From positions 186,001 to 250,000 of the forward strand of contig JFLW01000003.1 of assembly GCA_000635495.1 (NCBI GenBank): 64,000 bases of DNA, in the 5' to 3' direction. A program made the translations under genes and the position numbers. Positions 13,804-21,118 of the stretch are shown piece after piece. The stretch comes from Prochlorococcus sp. scB243_495K23 (GTDB lineage: Bacteria > Cyanobacteriota > Cyanobacteriia > PCC-6307 > Cyanobiaceae). The notes beneath the pieces were generated by a model that made no database searches, was not told the DNA's origin, and saw nothing but the letters and a program-made list of their open reading frames with translations. The stretch's first letter is position 1; the number at the start of each line of letters is the position of its first letter.

Positions 13804-14600
13804 TACTTTATTAATTTCCTTAAATGACTAGATGTATATTCAACAATCATCACAATAGAAATAATTACGATAAGAACAGCTGCTGCAATCTCAAATTCAT
13901 ATCTATCAAAGGCTGTATTTAAGGTGGAACCAATACCTCCTCCCCCAACAATTCCAATTACCGCTGACTCCCTGAAATTAATATCCAATCTGTATAATAA
14001 TAATCCGATAAATCTTGGCATAACTTGAGGCTGGACACCATAATTAATCCATTGAAACCAATTACTTCCTGTAGATTTGATTGCTTCAGCTTGGGATTTA
14101 CTTATTTCTTCAATATCTTCAGATAATAATTTAGCGAAAAAGCCTATTGTCGAAAAACTTAGAGTTACCATCCCAGCAAAAGGTCCAAAACCCATTAACT
14201 TAACAAAAAATATTGCTAAGATTACCTCCTGGAAACTCCTTGATAATGTGATAATTCCTCTTGAAAAAAAATAAACGAATTTAGGAGCTATGTTTTTAGC
14301 AGCTCCCAAGGAGACAGGAATAGAAATAATTATCCCCACAATAGTTGCTACAATAGTCATCCATAAACTTTCAAAAATACCAGCCAAAATCTCATCAGAT
14401 CTAGTTATAAAATCTGGAGGAAAAAAAGCAAATATAAAGTTTTTACCCCTTGGGATTCCTTCAAGAATTCTTTGCCAATCAATTTCTGTAGTTAGGAAAA
14501 CAGATAATAAATAAGTACTAATGAGTAAAATTAATCCAATTCTTAATAATTTATTTTTTATTAATGGTTTTCTTTCCCAAATTACTTTCTTATCTTTCAT
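13803..14600 (-). CDS. phnE: Phosphonate/phosphite ABC transporter permease (first PhnE)
   Basis: 265 residues, six membrane segments. The EAA loop, EEISKSQAEAIKSTGSNWFQW, lies near residues 165-188 and faces PhnC. The conserved INFRESAVIGIVGGGGIGSTL is near 207-228. It lies 11 bases after the phnC stop and shares one base with the second phnE, so the four transporter genes are one operon. Together the permeases admit the ligand captured by PhnD. Confidence 0.93.
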   Translation of the reverse strand: MKDKKVIWERKPLIKNKLLRIGLILLISTYLLSVFLTTEIDWQRILEGIPRGKNFIFAFFPPDFITRSDEILAGIFESLWMTIVATIVGIIISIPVSLGAAKNIAPKFVYFFSRGIITLSRSFQEVILAIFFVKLMGFGPFAGMVTLSFSTIGFFAKLLSEDIEEISKSQAEAIKSTGSNWFQWINYGVQPQVMPRFIGLLLYRLDINFRESAVIGIVGGGGIGSTLNTAFDRYEFEIAAAVLIVIISIVMIVEYTSSHLRKLIK

Positions 14601-14611
14601 TTAATATATTT

Positions 14612-15379
14612 CTAATTTGCTACGGTTTTAGACCAGTCTTCTTCTCCATATATATTTGTAAGTATTGCTTCCGACAAGCCACTTGCCTTGCCATCGTAAA
14701 CAATTTCTCCAGCTTTTAAACCTATTATTCTTTCTGCAAAATTCTGAGCAAGAAAAACATCATGAATATTTATAATTGCAGCAAGATTTCTTTCCTTACA
14801 TAACTCACATATTAATCTCATAATTTGTCTGGAGTTTTTGGGATCTAAACTAGCTGTAGGTTCATCTACTAAGAGTAACATTGGATTTTGTATCAAAGCT
14901 CTAGCAATTCCTACTCTTTGCCTCTGCCCTCCTGATAATTCATCGGCTCTTTTATCAAGCATATGCTCTAGTCCAATTCTTTGAAGCAATCGGAATGCTT
15001 CTTCAATATCTTTTTGAGGAAATTTCCTGAAAAAACTATTCCAAAATCCTACGTATCCTAATCTACCGGAAAGGACATTTTCCATTACACTTAATCTCTC
15101 TACTAAGGCAAATTCCTGGAAAATCATCCCAATTTGTCTTCTTACCTTTCTTAATTTAGATTTATTTAAGGAAGTAATATCATTTTTTTCGTTAGCGAAA
15201 TATACGTTACCTGAACTAGGCTCAACTAATCTATTTATTGTTCTAATAAAAGTACTTTTACCAGCACCTGAAGGGCCAATAAGAGCAACTACTTGCCCAT
15301 TAGGAATTTCCAAGTTTATTCCTTTAAGCGCCTCTTCTCCATTTGGATAAACCTTTTTGAGGTTTATTGTTTTAAGCAT
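14612..15379 (-). CDS. phnC: Phosphonate/phosphite ABC transporter ATPase
   Basis: 255 residues. Walker [10 protein letters not shown] is at residues 35-43, the ABC signature [15 protein letters not shown] near 144-158, and Walker [13 protein letters not shown] near 164-175, followed by a His switch (INIHD). The length and the long insert before the signature ([20 protein letters not shown]-type) fit PhnC. The protein energises the PhnE pair. It sits 30 bases downstream of phnD. Confidence 0.94.
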   Translation of the reverse strand: MLKTINLKKVYPNGEEALKGINLEIPNGQVVALIGPSGAGKSTFIRTINRLVEPSSGNVYFANEKNDITSLNKSKLRKVRRQIGMIFQEFALVERLSVMENVLSGRLGYVGFWNSFFRKFPQKDIEEAFRLLQRIGLEHMLDKRADELSGGQRQRVGIARALIQNPMLLLVDEPTASLDPKNSRQIMRLICELCKERNLAAIINIHDVFLAQNFAERIIGLKAGEIVYDGKASGLSEAILTNIYGEEDWSKTVAN

Positions 15380-15409
15380 TAAGTGAGATTTTATTTATGA
15401 TTAAAAGTT

Positions 15410-16408
15410 TTATTTACAATCATAAACAACACCATTTGCCTTATCTATTTTTCTAATAACATCCCAATCATGCTTATGACTTATTGAAATGAATCTATCA
15501 GCCTTTTTAAATTCTTTATCTAATGTTGTATTATCCCAGTTGTAGGTATAAAATGCTTGCTTAACTTTTGCAACTACAGCTGGATGTAGATTATGAGAAT
15601 GAGCATAACCTGTTGTTGGGAAGGTTTGGGATTTATAAATAGTTCTTATTTTTGAAGAATCAACAACACCTCTTGCATCCATTCTAGTAAGAACTGAGTT
15701 GGCAATTGGTGCCACTTCGTAATCCTTATTTGCAACACCCATTATTGAATTTTGATGCTTACCAGAGAAGACTGGTGTGAAATCTTTATTTGCCTCAAGT
15801 CCAAATTCTCCCTTAAGAATTGCTGATGGTGCTTTAAATCCTGAATTAGATGTCTTAGATGTAAATGTAACTTTTTTACCTTTTAAATCTGCAGGAGAAT
15901 TAATTGGGCTATCAGAAGGTACGATAATTTCCATTTCATAACCGTAAGACAAATCTTTTTTAGCCATCATTCCAAAAGGAACTGCTCCTGCACATGCTGC
16001 TGCTACAGTATTACTACCGGTATTAATTCCTGCTACGTGGAGACGACCAGATCTCATCGCTTCAACTTGTGCAGCATAAGATTGAACTGGTAAGAATGTT
16101 ACTTTTTTACCAGTCACCTTGGACATATGTGTTACAAAATCTTCCCAAACTTTTTCATAAACGGAGGGGTCTTCAACAGGTGTATATGAGAACACAATGG
16201 TTTCAGGATCTATCCATTCATCTTCGGAAAGGGGTAGATCTGCGAGAAAATCTCCATCTCGATCACAATATTTGCTGTCAACAGTATTATTTGGATTGCA
16301 ATCAGATAAATCTAAATCTCCAATTAAATCATTTGATTTGTTTCCACAACTTGAAATACTTGAACTGATTATTGATAGCCCTAAGACTATCTTTAAAAAA
16401 TTTCTCAT
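15410..16408 (-). CDS. phnD: Phosphonate/phosphite ABC transporter substrate-binding lipoprotein
   Basis: 332 residues with a signal peptide and lipobox (SSCG, Cys21), so it is membrane-anchored in the periplasm. The PhnD family features are FSYTPVEDPSVYEKVWEDF, then GRLHVAGINTGS and PADLKGKKVTFTSKTSNSGFKAPSAIL (the STSG-like ligand loop), then a late HSHNL. An acidic insert (DLDLSDCNPNNT...DRDGDFLADLP) after the lipobox is unusual. In Prochlorococcus, relatives of this protein are known to bind phosphite and phosphonates, so the real ligand here may be phosphite. No phosphite dehydrogenase or C-P lyase gene is in the window. Confidence 0.92.
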   Translation of the reverse strand: MRNFLKIVLGLSIISSSISSCGNKSNDLIGDLDLSDCNPNNTVDSKYCDRDGDFLADLPLSEDEWIDPETIVFSYTPVEDPSVYEKVWEDFVTHMSKVTGKKVTFLPVQSYAAQVEAMRSGRLHVAGINTGSNTVAAACAGAVPFGMMAKKDLSYGYEMEIIVPSDSPINSPADLKGKKVTFTSKTSNSGFKAPSAILKGEFGLEANKDFTPVFSGKHQNSIMGVANKDYEVAPIANSVLTRMDARGVVDSSKIRTIYKSQTFPTTGYAHSHNLHPAVVAKVKQAFYTYNWDNTTLDKEFKKADRFISISHKHDWDVIRKIDKANGVVYDCK

Positions 16409-16546
16409 TAATGTTGAATTTAATCTCCATGTTCAATTTGCTCTAAAGAGATTAACTTTTTCCAAAAAAGAGTTTAAATTCTGATTAATTTTTTTATTTT
16501 GAGTTAGTCAATTTTTAATCAGATTTGACCAGGGAATTAAATAACT

Positions 16547-16565
16547 TTTAATTTATTTTTAACTT
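16547..16565. promoter_or_regulatory. Possible Pho box upstream of the Crp-type regulator
   Basis: TTTAATTT (16547-16554) and TTTAACTT (16558-16565), separated by ATT, both fit the cyanobacterial Pho-box octamer PyTTAAPyPy(T/A) with 11-bp period. The site ends 37 bases before ATG 16603. The AT-rich background makes a chance match quite possible. Confidence 0.35.
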
Positions 16566-16602
16566 GATAAATTTATCGTTAATTTATTTTAAAAATAAAA
16601 AT

Positions 16603-17139
16603 ATGATAATTCCTGAAAAGCATAATATAGTATTTAAAGAAAATACAATTCTAGAAGTCAAATCAGGTATATTAATAATGGAAACAAAAATAAAGAATAA
16701 GAAAACTATTGTTGGGATAATAAATGAAAATGTTGTAATAAATTTGGAATTATGTAACTACAAAAATATTAAATTAATTGCGTTGACAAATTGCGAAATT
16801 AAACCAATTAAAAGAGGGCTATTTTTTTCATCTACAGATTTATTAACAAAAAGTCTAAAAAGAATTGATCAATTGGAAAAACTTTTATTTATAAGGGATA
16901 TAAAAAAATCAGAAGAAAAACTAAAAGAATTTCTTTTATACTTATCCTTAATAATTGGTTTAAAAAAAGATAAACATATTTATCTAAATTTAAAAGAATT
17001 TAATTTTACCCATAAAATTATCGGTAATTCAATTTCTTCAACAAGAGTAACCGTAACGAGAAATTTAAAAATACTAGAAAAAAAAGGTTGGCTCAAATTT
17101 GAAAAAAAAGGTATTTTAATTCCGTTTAAAGATAATTAA
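16603..17139 (+). CDS. ptrA: Crp/Fnr-family transcriptional regulator, PtrA-like
   Basis: 178 residues from ATG 16603. The N-terminal 90 residues form a beta-rich region like a shortened, degenerate cyclic-nucleotide-binding domain (no PRExxG phosphate-binding cassette seen). A long dimer helix follows (about 90-125). The C-terminus is a winged helix with recognition region NSISSTRVTVTRNLKILEKKGWLKFEKKGI (about 142-171), the SR.TVTR pattern of Crp/NtcA relatives. PtrA is the Crp-type regulator known in the Prochlorococcus phosphate region, and position plus length fit. The gene is divergent from phnD with 194 bases between, so it may control phn. The symbol is probable, not proven. Confidence 0.75.
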   Translation: MIIPEKHNIVFKENTILEVKSGILIMETKIKNKKTIVGIINENVVINLELCNYKNIKLIALTNCEIKPIKRGLFFSSTDLLTKSLKRIDQLEKLLFIRDIKKSEEKLKEFLLYLSLIIGLKKDKHIYLNLKEFNFTHKIIGNSISSTRVTVTRNLKILEKKGWLKFEKKGILIPFKDN

Positions 17140-17188
17140 CCAAGTCTTAACTAAATGGATTTATTTTATACAAAACAATATCTCTATT

Positions 17189-17494
17189 ATGTCTTGTTCC
17201 ATAACCTCAGTTTTTACTTTTCAAATTGAAAGCACTTTCGATGAATGGGCAAAAATATTTGATAGTGCTGAAGCTGATAAAAGACATTCTGAATTTGATA
17301 TTAAGCCACTTTTTAGAGGAGTAAGTAAGGAAGATCCTCAAAAAGTTATTGTTATTCATCAAGCTCCAGAAGGAAATGTTCAAAAGTTTGTAGAAGCTAA
17401 TGGTGACTGGATGGCAACTCATAGAGTTGACTTATCAACAATGGAAGAATCATCTTGGACTTCTTCATCAACAACGGAAAGTTGTTGTGATTAA
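17189..17494 (+). CDS. DUF3764-family protein
   Basis: 101 residues. FQIESTFDEWAKIFDSAEADKRHSEFDIKPLFRGVSKEDPQKVIVIHQAPEGNVQKFVEANGDWMATHRVDLSTMEESSW is a strong match by memory to DUF3764 (Phe-x-x-Trp-Ala..FDS, LFRGV, IHQAPEG, TMEESSW). A dimeric ferredoxin-like fold is likely; no reaction is known. The C-terminus ends in a Ser/Thr run and CCD. The lipoprotein gene begins 3 bases after its stop. Confidence 0.8.
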   Translation: MSCSITSVFTFQIESTFDEWAKIFDSAEADKRHSEFDIKPLFRGVSKEDPQKVIVIHQAPEGNVQKFVEANGDWMATHRVDLSTMEESSWTSSSTTESCCD

Positions 17495-17497
17495 CAA

Positions 17498-17746
17498 ATG
17501 AAAAGACTACTATTCCCACTACTAGCTCTCTCAACTATTTTCCTTGCGAGTTGTACTAGTAACTCAAACAAAATAGGTACTCAAAAGGTTTCTGAAACCC
17601 AAAAGCAGAGAGAAGTTTGTCTAGATTGGTATGGCTACAGAATTGATACCAAGAAAGCAATTAATGATTTAAATCTAAAAATTGAAACCGAATCAGAATT
17701 AATGGCTTATTGTGATTTCTTCAAGAATGTAGCTGATACAAAATAG
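17498..17746 (+). CDS. Small lipoprotein
   Basis: 82 residues. The signal peptide MKRLLFPLLALSTIFLASC ends in a clear lipobox (LASC, Cys19). The mature part is about 63 residues with two further Cys (REVCLDWYGYRIDTKKA and LMAYCDFF), which could form a disulfide. It is directly downstream of the DUF3764 gene and probably cotranscribed. Function unknown. Confidence 0.75.
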   Translation: MKRLLFPLLALSTIFLASCTSNSNKIGTQKVSETQKQREVCLDWYGYRIDTKKAINDLNLKIETESELMAYCDFFKNVADTK

Positions 17747-17752
17747 ATTTGG

Positions 17753-17785
17753 ACAAAAAAAGAGGAGTTTAATTTCAATCCTCTT
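17753..17785. terminator. Bidirectional rho-independent terminator
   Basis: AAGAGGA (17760-17766) pairs with TCCTCTT (17779-17785). On the minus strand it is followed by a long T run (plus-strand A run before the stem), and on the plus strand by ATTTTG. It lies between the convergent lipoprotein gene (plus) and the 56-residue gene (minus). Confidence 0.7.
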
Positions 17786-17810
17786 ATTTTGATTAGTTAC
17801 AAAAAAGAAT

Positions 17811-17981
17811 TTATTTTTTGGTGTCTTGCGATCTCATTTCTTTTTGTGCTTCCCTGATTCTTTCTTCAAAGACTGATCTTCTATATGGAGTAACTTCTCC
17901 ATTTTTAGTTGCCAAGATTTGGGCTTCATAAAGCCTCTTGGCTCTTGTAATTTTTTCTCTTATTTGAGAGAGCTCATTCAT
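17811..17981 (-). CDS. 56-residue basic helical protein
   Basis: ATG at 17979-17981, TAA at 17811-17813. MNELSQIREKITRAKRLYEAQILATKNGEVTPYRRSVFEERIREAQKEM... is highly charged, with Arg-rich helices around a Pro-containing turn. It ends at the bidirectional terminator. It is possibly a small nucleic-acid- or complex-binding protein, but no family is recognised. Confidence 0.55.
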   Translation of the reverse strand: MNELSQIREKITRAKRLYEAQILATKNGEVTPYRRSVFEERIREAQKEMRSQDTKK

Positions 17982-18134
17982 GATCTTATGCAGTTAATGA
18001 GAATCCCGTTCCCTATTCTCATTTCATGCGTCCAAATAAATTGGATGAACGTAGGAGTAAGCTAACATTAAAAAAAGAAGGTCTAATTTAAGATATATTT
18101 AAAAAATCTTTAAAAGTAGTTTTTAATAAAATTT

Positions 18135-18389
18135 TTAAATAGAAATTTTATCTAGAGGTAAAATATTCTGGGCCTCAATTGAGTCCAAATGAATTTCATT
18201 CTCTTTATCTTTATATAACCTTCTTGATTGTGGTGATTTAAGGGCGTTATTGTAGTATTCAATAAATTCAGAATCATCTAAAAAAGATTTATTTTCTCTT
18301 TTAAAACTGTCTTTATAATCATAATTAATATGATTTACCTCTTTGGCTTGATTAGAGGTCTTGGGAGAAGATGAATTTTTTAAAATCAT
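18135..18389 (-). CDS. Hypothetical 84-residue polar protein
   Basis: A low-complexity Ser/Asn/Lys-rich N-terminus (MILKNSSSPKTSNQAKEV) is followed by acidic segments (DDSEFIEYYNNAL, SPQSRRLYKDKENEIHLDSIEAQNILPLDKISI). Probably partly disordered. No family recognised. Confidence 0.5.
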   Translation of the reverse strand: MILKNSSSPKTSNQAKEVNHINYDYKDSFKRENKSFLDDSEFIEYYNNALKSPQSRRLYKDKENEIHLDSIEAQNILPLDKISI

Positions 18390-18588
18390 TTCTTATTTTT
18401 TTATTTAATTTCTCCAGTATTCAAAAAAAGAATAAAGTAGATATATAGAAGTTATGACTATTAAATTAAGAGGTGATTAAGCGAAAAATAAGTTTGTTTA
18501 AAAAAAAGTTTTTAAATTAAGGATTTTTTAATTTTTTAATTAATCAAAATTTAAATTAGATTTAATAATAGGGATTTAAAAAATAATT

Positions 18589-18723
18589 ATGGATAAAAAA
18601 CAACTTTTTAACTTCATTACTCTTTCAATTCTTCAAACTCAAAGAATGGAAGATAGACTATTTAAAAAGGAAATTCAAAACTATCTTCTTAAACTAAATA
18701 AAAAAACTAGAAGAAATCATTAG
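18589..18723 (+). CDS. 44-residue hypothetical protein
   Basis: ATG 18589 to TAG 18723. MDKKQLFNFITLSILQTQRMEDRLFKKEIQNYLLKLNKKTRRNH is helical with a basic end. It lies 22 bases before the lipoprotein gene at 18746. Function unknown. Confidence 0.45.
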   Translation: MDKKQLFNFITLSILQTQRMEDRLFKKEIQNYLLKLNKKTRRNH

Positions 18724-18745
18724 TGAATTTATCATCTAAAAAATT

Positions 18746-19147
18746 ATGAAAAAGCTATTGTTTGTAATTATCCTTTTCATCACTTCTTGCAGTACAAAAG
18801 ATGAATTATCCCTTACCCAAAATGAAATATCGATTACAAAAGATGAAATCTCGATTACTAAAGGTAAATCATCCATTAAAGATGAAAAAAAATTATTTTA
18901 TGTAACTAAAGAAACTGCTGTTCTTTTTTGTGGAGGTAAATCTAAAATAATTGAAAGTAAGAATGAAGAAATCATCAAAATAGAAGTCAAAGATTTTTCA
19001 ACTGCTGAAAAAGAAAAATTTGTTCAATTTACTCTTGTTGAGACAGATAGAAAAGGTGGCAAATATAGAATTGTTAATTGTTATCCAAATAAAGATCCTA
19101 AAAAATCGGTAATTAAAACAATCAAGACTAATTACAAGTTAAATTAG
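18746..19147 (+). CDS. Lipoprotein with internal heptad-like repeat
   Basis: 133 residues. Signal peptide MKKLLFVIILFITSC with lipobox (ITSC, Cys15). Residues about 20-46 repeat the unit (N/D)EISITK two to three times, encoded by a 21-bp tandem DNA repeat around 18810-18880. The mature C-terminal domain has a strand-rich pattern with two Cys (VLFCGGKSK, IVNCYPNK) and a VKDFSTAEKEKFVQFTLVETDRKGGKYRI stretch. It is an envelope protein of unknown role, 19 bases before the cytochrome c gene. Confidence 0.7.
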   Translation: MKKLLFVIILFITSCSTKDELSLTQNEISITKDEISITKGKSSIKDEKKLFYVTKETAVLFCGGKSKIIESKNEEIIKIEVKDFSTAEKEKFVQFTLVETDRKGGKYRIVNCYPNKDPKKSVIKTIKTNYKLN

Positions 19148-19166
19148 TATTAGGTGACTAGATTAA

Positions 19167-19520
19167 ATGAAAATATTTAAATTTCTATTTGTAATTCCTG
19201 TAATAACTTTAATAATAATTTTTCAAACCTCTTTCCAAAGTAGATATCTTTTGGCATCTGATTTTAGGGATGGAGCAACAATTTTTAGAAATGTTTGTGC
19301 AGGCTGTCATGTAAGAGGTGGATCAGTTGTTCTTAAAGGATCTAAGTCATTAAAACTTTCCGACCTTGAAAAAAGAGCAATTTCAGATGAAAATTCAATA
19401 GCAAAAATTGCCAATGAAGGTATTGGTTTTATGAAAGGTTATAAACATAAATTACAGGAAGGGGAGGATAAGATTCTTGCACAATGGATTATTCAAAATG
19501 CAAAAGAGGGATGGAATTAG
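19167..19520 (+). CDS. c6-like class I cytochrome c
   Basis: 117 residues. An N-terminal signal peptide of about 30 residues targets it to the periplasm or lumen. The haem motif CAGCH near residues 45-49 sits in an ATIFRNVCAGCHVRGG context. The Met axial ligand is in GIGFMKGYKHKL near residues 89-93, and the C-terminal AQWIIQNAKEGWN helix is typical of cytochrome c6/PetJ-like proteins. It could carry electrons to photosystem I or a terminal oxidase as a c6 variant. It is adjacent to, and touches, the LptA-like gene. Confidence 0.85.
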   Translation: MKIFKFLFVIPVITLIIIFQTSFQSRYLLASDFRDGATIFRNVCAGCHVRGGSVVLKGSKSLKLSDLEKRAISDENSIAKIANEGIGFMKGYKHKLQEGEDKILAQWIIQNAKEGWN

Positions 19521-19889
19521 ATGAAAAGCTTATTTTTTGCATCTTTTTTATTTTTATTGGCTGAATTCTCTTTTGCAGAGGAATTAACTAACTATACAAT
19601 TACTTCTGATTCTCAGGTGAATACTTTAGAAGGCGATTTAGAGGCTATAGGAAATGTAATTATCAAAAGTAATAGTGGTAATTTTGAGGCTTATTCGGAC
19701 AAGCTTTCTTTTGACAAGGATGATAAATTTCTAAAACTTATTGGTAATGTATATGTAAAAAATTTAGAATCTGAAGGTATATCAATTGAAGAAACATCTG
19801 GGGAAGAATTGACCATATTTATTGATAAAGGACTTTTTGAATTCAAATCCCAAAATAAAAACAGAGTAAAAACAAAAATTAAATTCTAA
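19521..19889 (+). CDS. LptA/OstA-like periplasmic protein
   Basis: 122 residues, starting at the base after the cytochrome c stop. The signal peptide is about 19 residues (MKSLFFASFLFLLAEFSFAEE). The mature part repeats the OstA pattern: ITSDSQVNTLEGDLEAIGNVIIKSNSGNFEAYSDKLSFDKDD...LIGNVYVKNLESEGISIEE. These strands form the beta-jellyroll that carries lipopolysaccharide through the periplasm. The protein is shorter than E. coli LptA, so it may be a single-domain bridge element. The link to a cytochrome c gene is odd and unexplained. Confidence 0.75.
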   Translation: MKSLFFASFLFLLAEFSFAEELTNYTITSDSQVNTLEGDLEAIGNVIIKSNSGNFEAYSDKLSFDKDDKFLKLIGNVYVKNLESEGISIEETSGEELTIFIDKGLFEFKSQNKNRVKTKIKF

Positions 19890-20010
19890 ATAAAGGCTTA
19901 CTTTTGAACTAAAAAAATTTGCACTTTCTTATTTAAAAGAAATTTTAAATGGATTTTAAATCTACTTTAAACTAAATAATTTAGAAGATATATTAGAGAT
20001 AATTCTTATT

Positions 20011-20178
20011 ATGCATCCAAGCAAAGTAATCAAAGATCCAATAATCAACGATACTTATTACGATCCAGATGTTAATAAGCTTTATCAATATGTAAAAATT
20101 GGCGATTTCCCACCAGAATGGGTTTTGACATATATTGATGAAGATGATGATTATTATTATGCTTCGATGGGATATTAG
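20011..20178 (+). CDS. 55-residue acidic Tyr-rich protein
   Basis: ATG 20011 to TAG 20178. MHPSKVIKDPIINDTYYDPDVNKLYQYVKIGDFPPEWVLTYIDEDDDYYYASMGY. It is followed after 26 bases by a strong terminator, which supports expression as a small independent unit. The DPxVNKLYxYVKIGDFPPEWVxxYxDE pattern looks conserved and recalls small unassigned picocyanobacterial proteins. Function unknown. Confidence 0.6.
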   Translation: MHPSKVIKDPIINDTYYDPDVNKLYQYVKIGDFPPEWVLTYIDEDDDYYYASMGY

Positions 20179-20204
20179 TTTAGATATCCATTATTAAATT
20201 AATT

Positions 20205-20249
20205 TGTCTCTTTAAAAATCTTGTGTGAGGAAATTAAAGAGACATTTTT
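20205..20249 (+). terminator. Rho-independent terminator
   Basis: TGTCTCTTTAA (20205-20215) pairs perfectly over 11 bases with TTAAAGAGACA (20234-20244), followed by TTTTTAATTT. Confidence 0.8.
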
Positions 20250-20389
20250 AATTTAGGTAAAAAGGTTTAAGGGGAAATTAATAAAGCAATAAGATTCAAT
20301 AAAAAAAATAGGAACTCAATGTAAATAAATTATGAAATAATTAGATCAAATAATTTTGATTATATAAAATAAAATTGTTGGAACTTTAA

Positions 20390-21118
20390 ATGGCTATTAA
20401 AGATCATAAAAGTTTGCAAGACTCAAGAATTCTTCTTGTAGAGGATGATAAGAGTATTAGGCTTACAGTCAGTGAAACCTTGAGCAGCGAAGGTTTTAAA
20501 GTGTCAAGTTTCAAAGACGGTTTAAGTGCCTTAGATTTTATTAATAATGATATTAAAAAAGATGTTGACCTAATAATTCTAGATTTAATGTTGCCAGGAC
20601 TAAATGGATTAGAGTTATGTAGAAAAATAAGAAATGATGAAGACTATACACCCATACTAATTTTGAGTGCTAAAGATAATGAATCAGACAGGGTTCTTGG
20701 ATTAGAGGTTGGTGCAGATGATTATTTAACAAAACCTTTTGGTTTAAATGAATTAATTGCTAGATCTAGAGCCTTAATAAGAAGATCTAAACGTAATAAA
20801 AAATATCTAGAAAAATCAAAAACTACTCTCGAGTTTAATCATATAAAAATGTTTTTGGAAGAATGTAGGGTAACTTCTTTTGATAGAGAAATAACATTAT
20901 CTCCAAAAGAATTTAAATTATTAGAGTTATTTATGAAAAACCCCAAAAGGGTATGGTCAAGAGATTTAATACTTGAAAAAATTTGGGAAATTGACTTTAT
21001 TGGTGATACTAAAACTGTAGATGTTCATGTTAGATGGCTCAGAGAGAAATTAGAAGAAGATCCCTCAGCTCCAAAGTTTCTTAAAACTGTTAGAGGTTTT
21101 GGATATAAGTTTGGATGA
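20390..21118 (+). CDS. phoB: Phosphate-regulon response regulator
   Basis: 242 residues, OmpR/PhoB type. The receiver domain has the acidic pair Glu18/Asp19-Asp20 (LVEDD), the phospho-acceptor Asp65 in LIILDLMLPG, the switch Ser in ILSAKD, and Lys in YLTKPF. The C-terminal winged helix contains LSPKEFKLLELFMKNPKRVWSRDLIL and DVHVRWLREKLEEDPSAPKFLKTVRGFGYKF. It pairs with the next gene, whose ATG overlaps its stop. In Prochlorococcus PhoB activates pst, phoA and porin genes on phosphate starvation by binding 11-bp-period Pho boxes, several of which are visible in this window. Confidence 0.93.
   Translation: MAIKDHKSLQDSRILLVEDDKSIRLTVSETLSSEGFKVSSFKDGLSALDFINNDIKKDVDLIILDLMLPGLNGLELCRKIRNDEDYTPILILSAKDNESDRVLGLEVGADDYLTKPFGLNELIARSRALIRRSKRNKKYLEKSKTTLEFNHIKMFLEECRVTSFDREITLSPKEFKLLELFMKNPKRVWSRDLILEKIWEIDFIGDTKTVDVHVRWLREKLEEDPSAPKFLKTVRGFGYKFG

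Noticed and set aside
16069-16484. Plus-strand frames opposite phnD
   Set aside because: Shadows of phnD; the phnD product carries a lipobox and family motifs.
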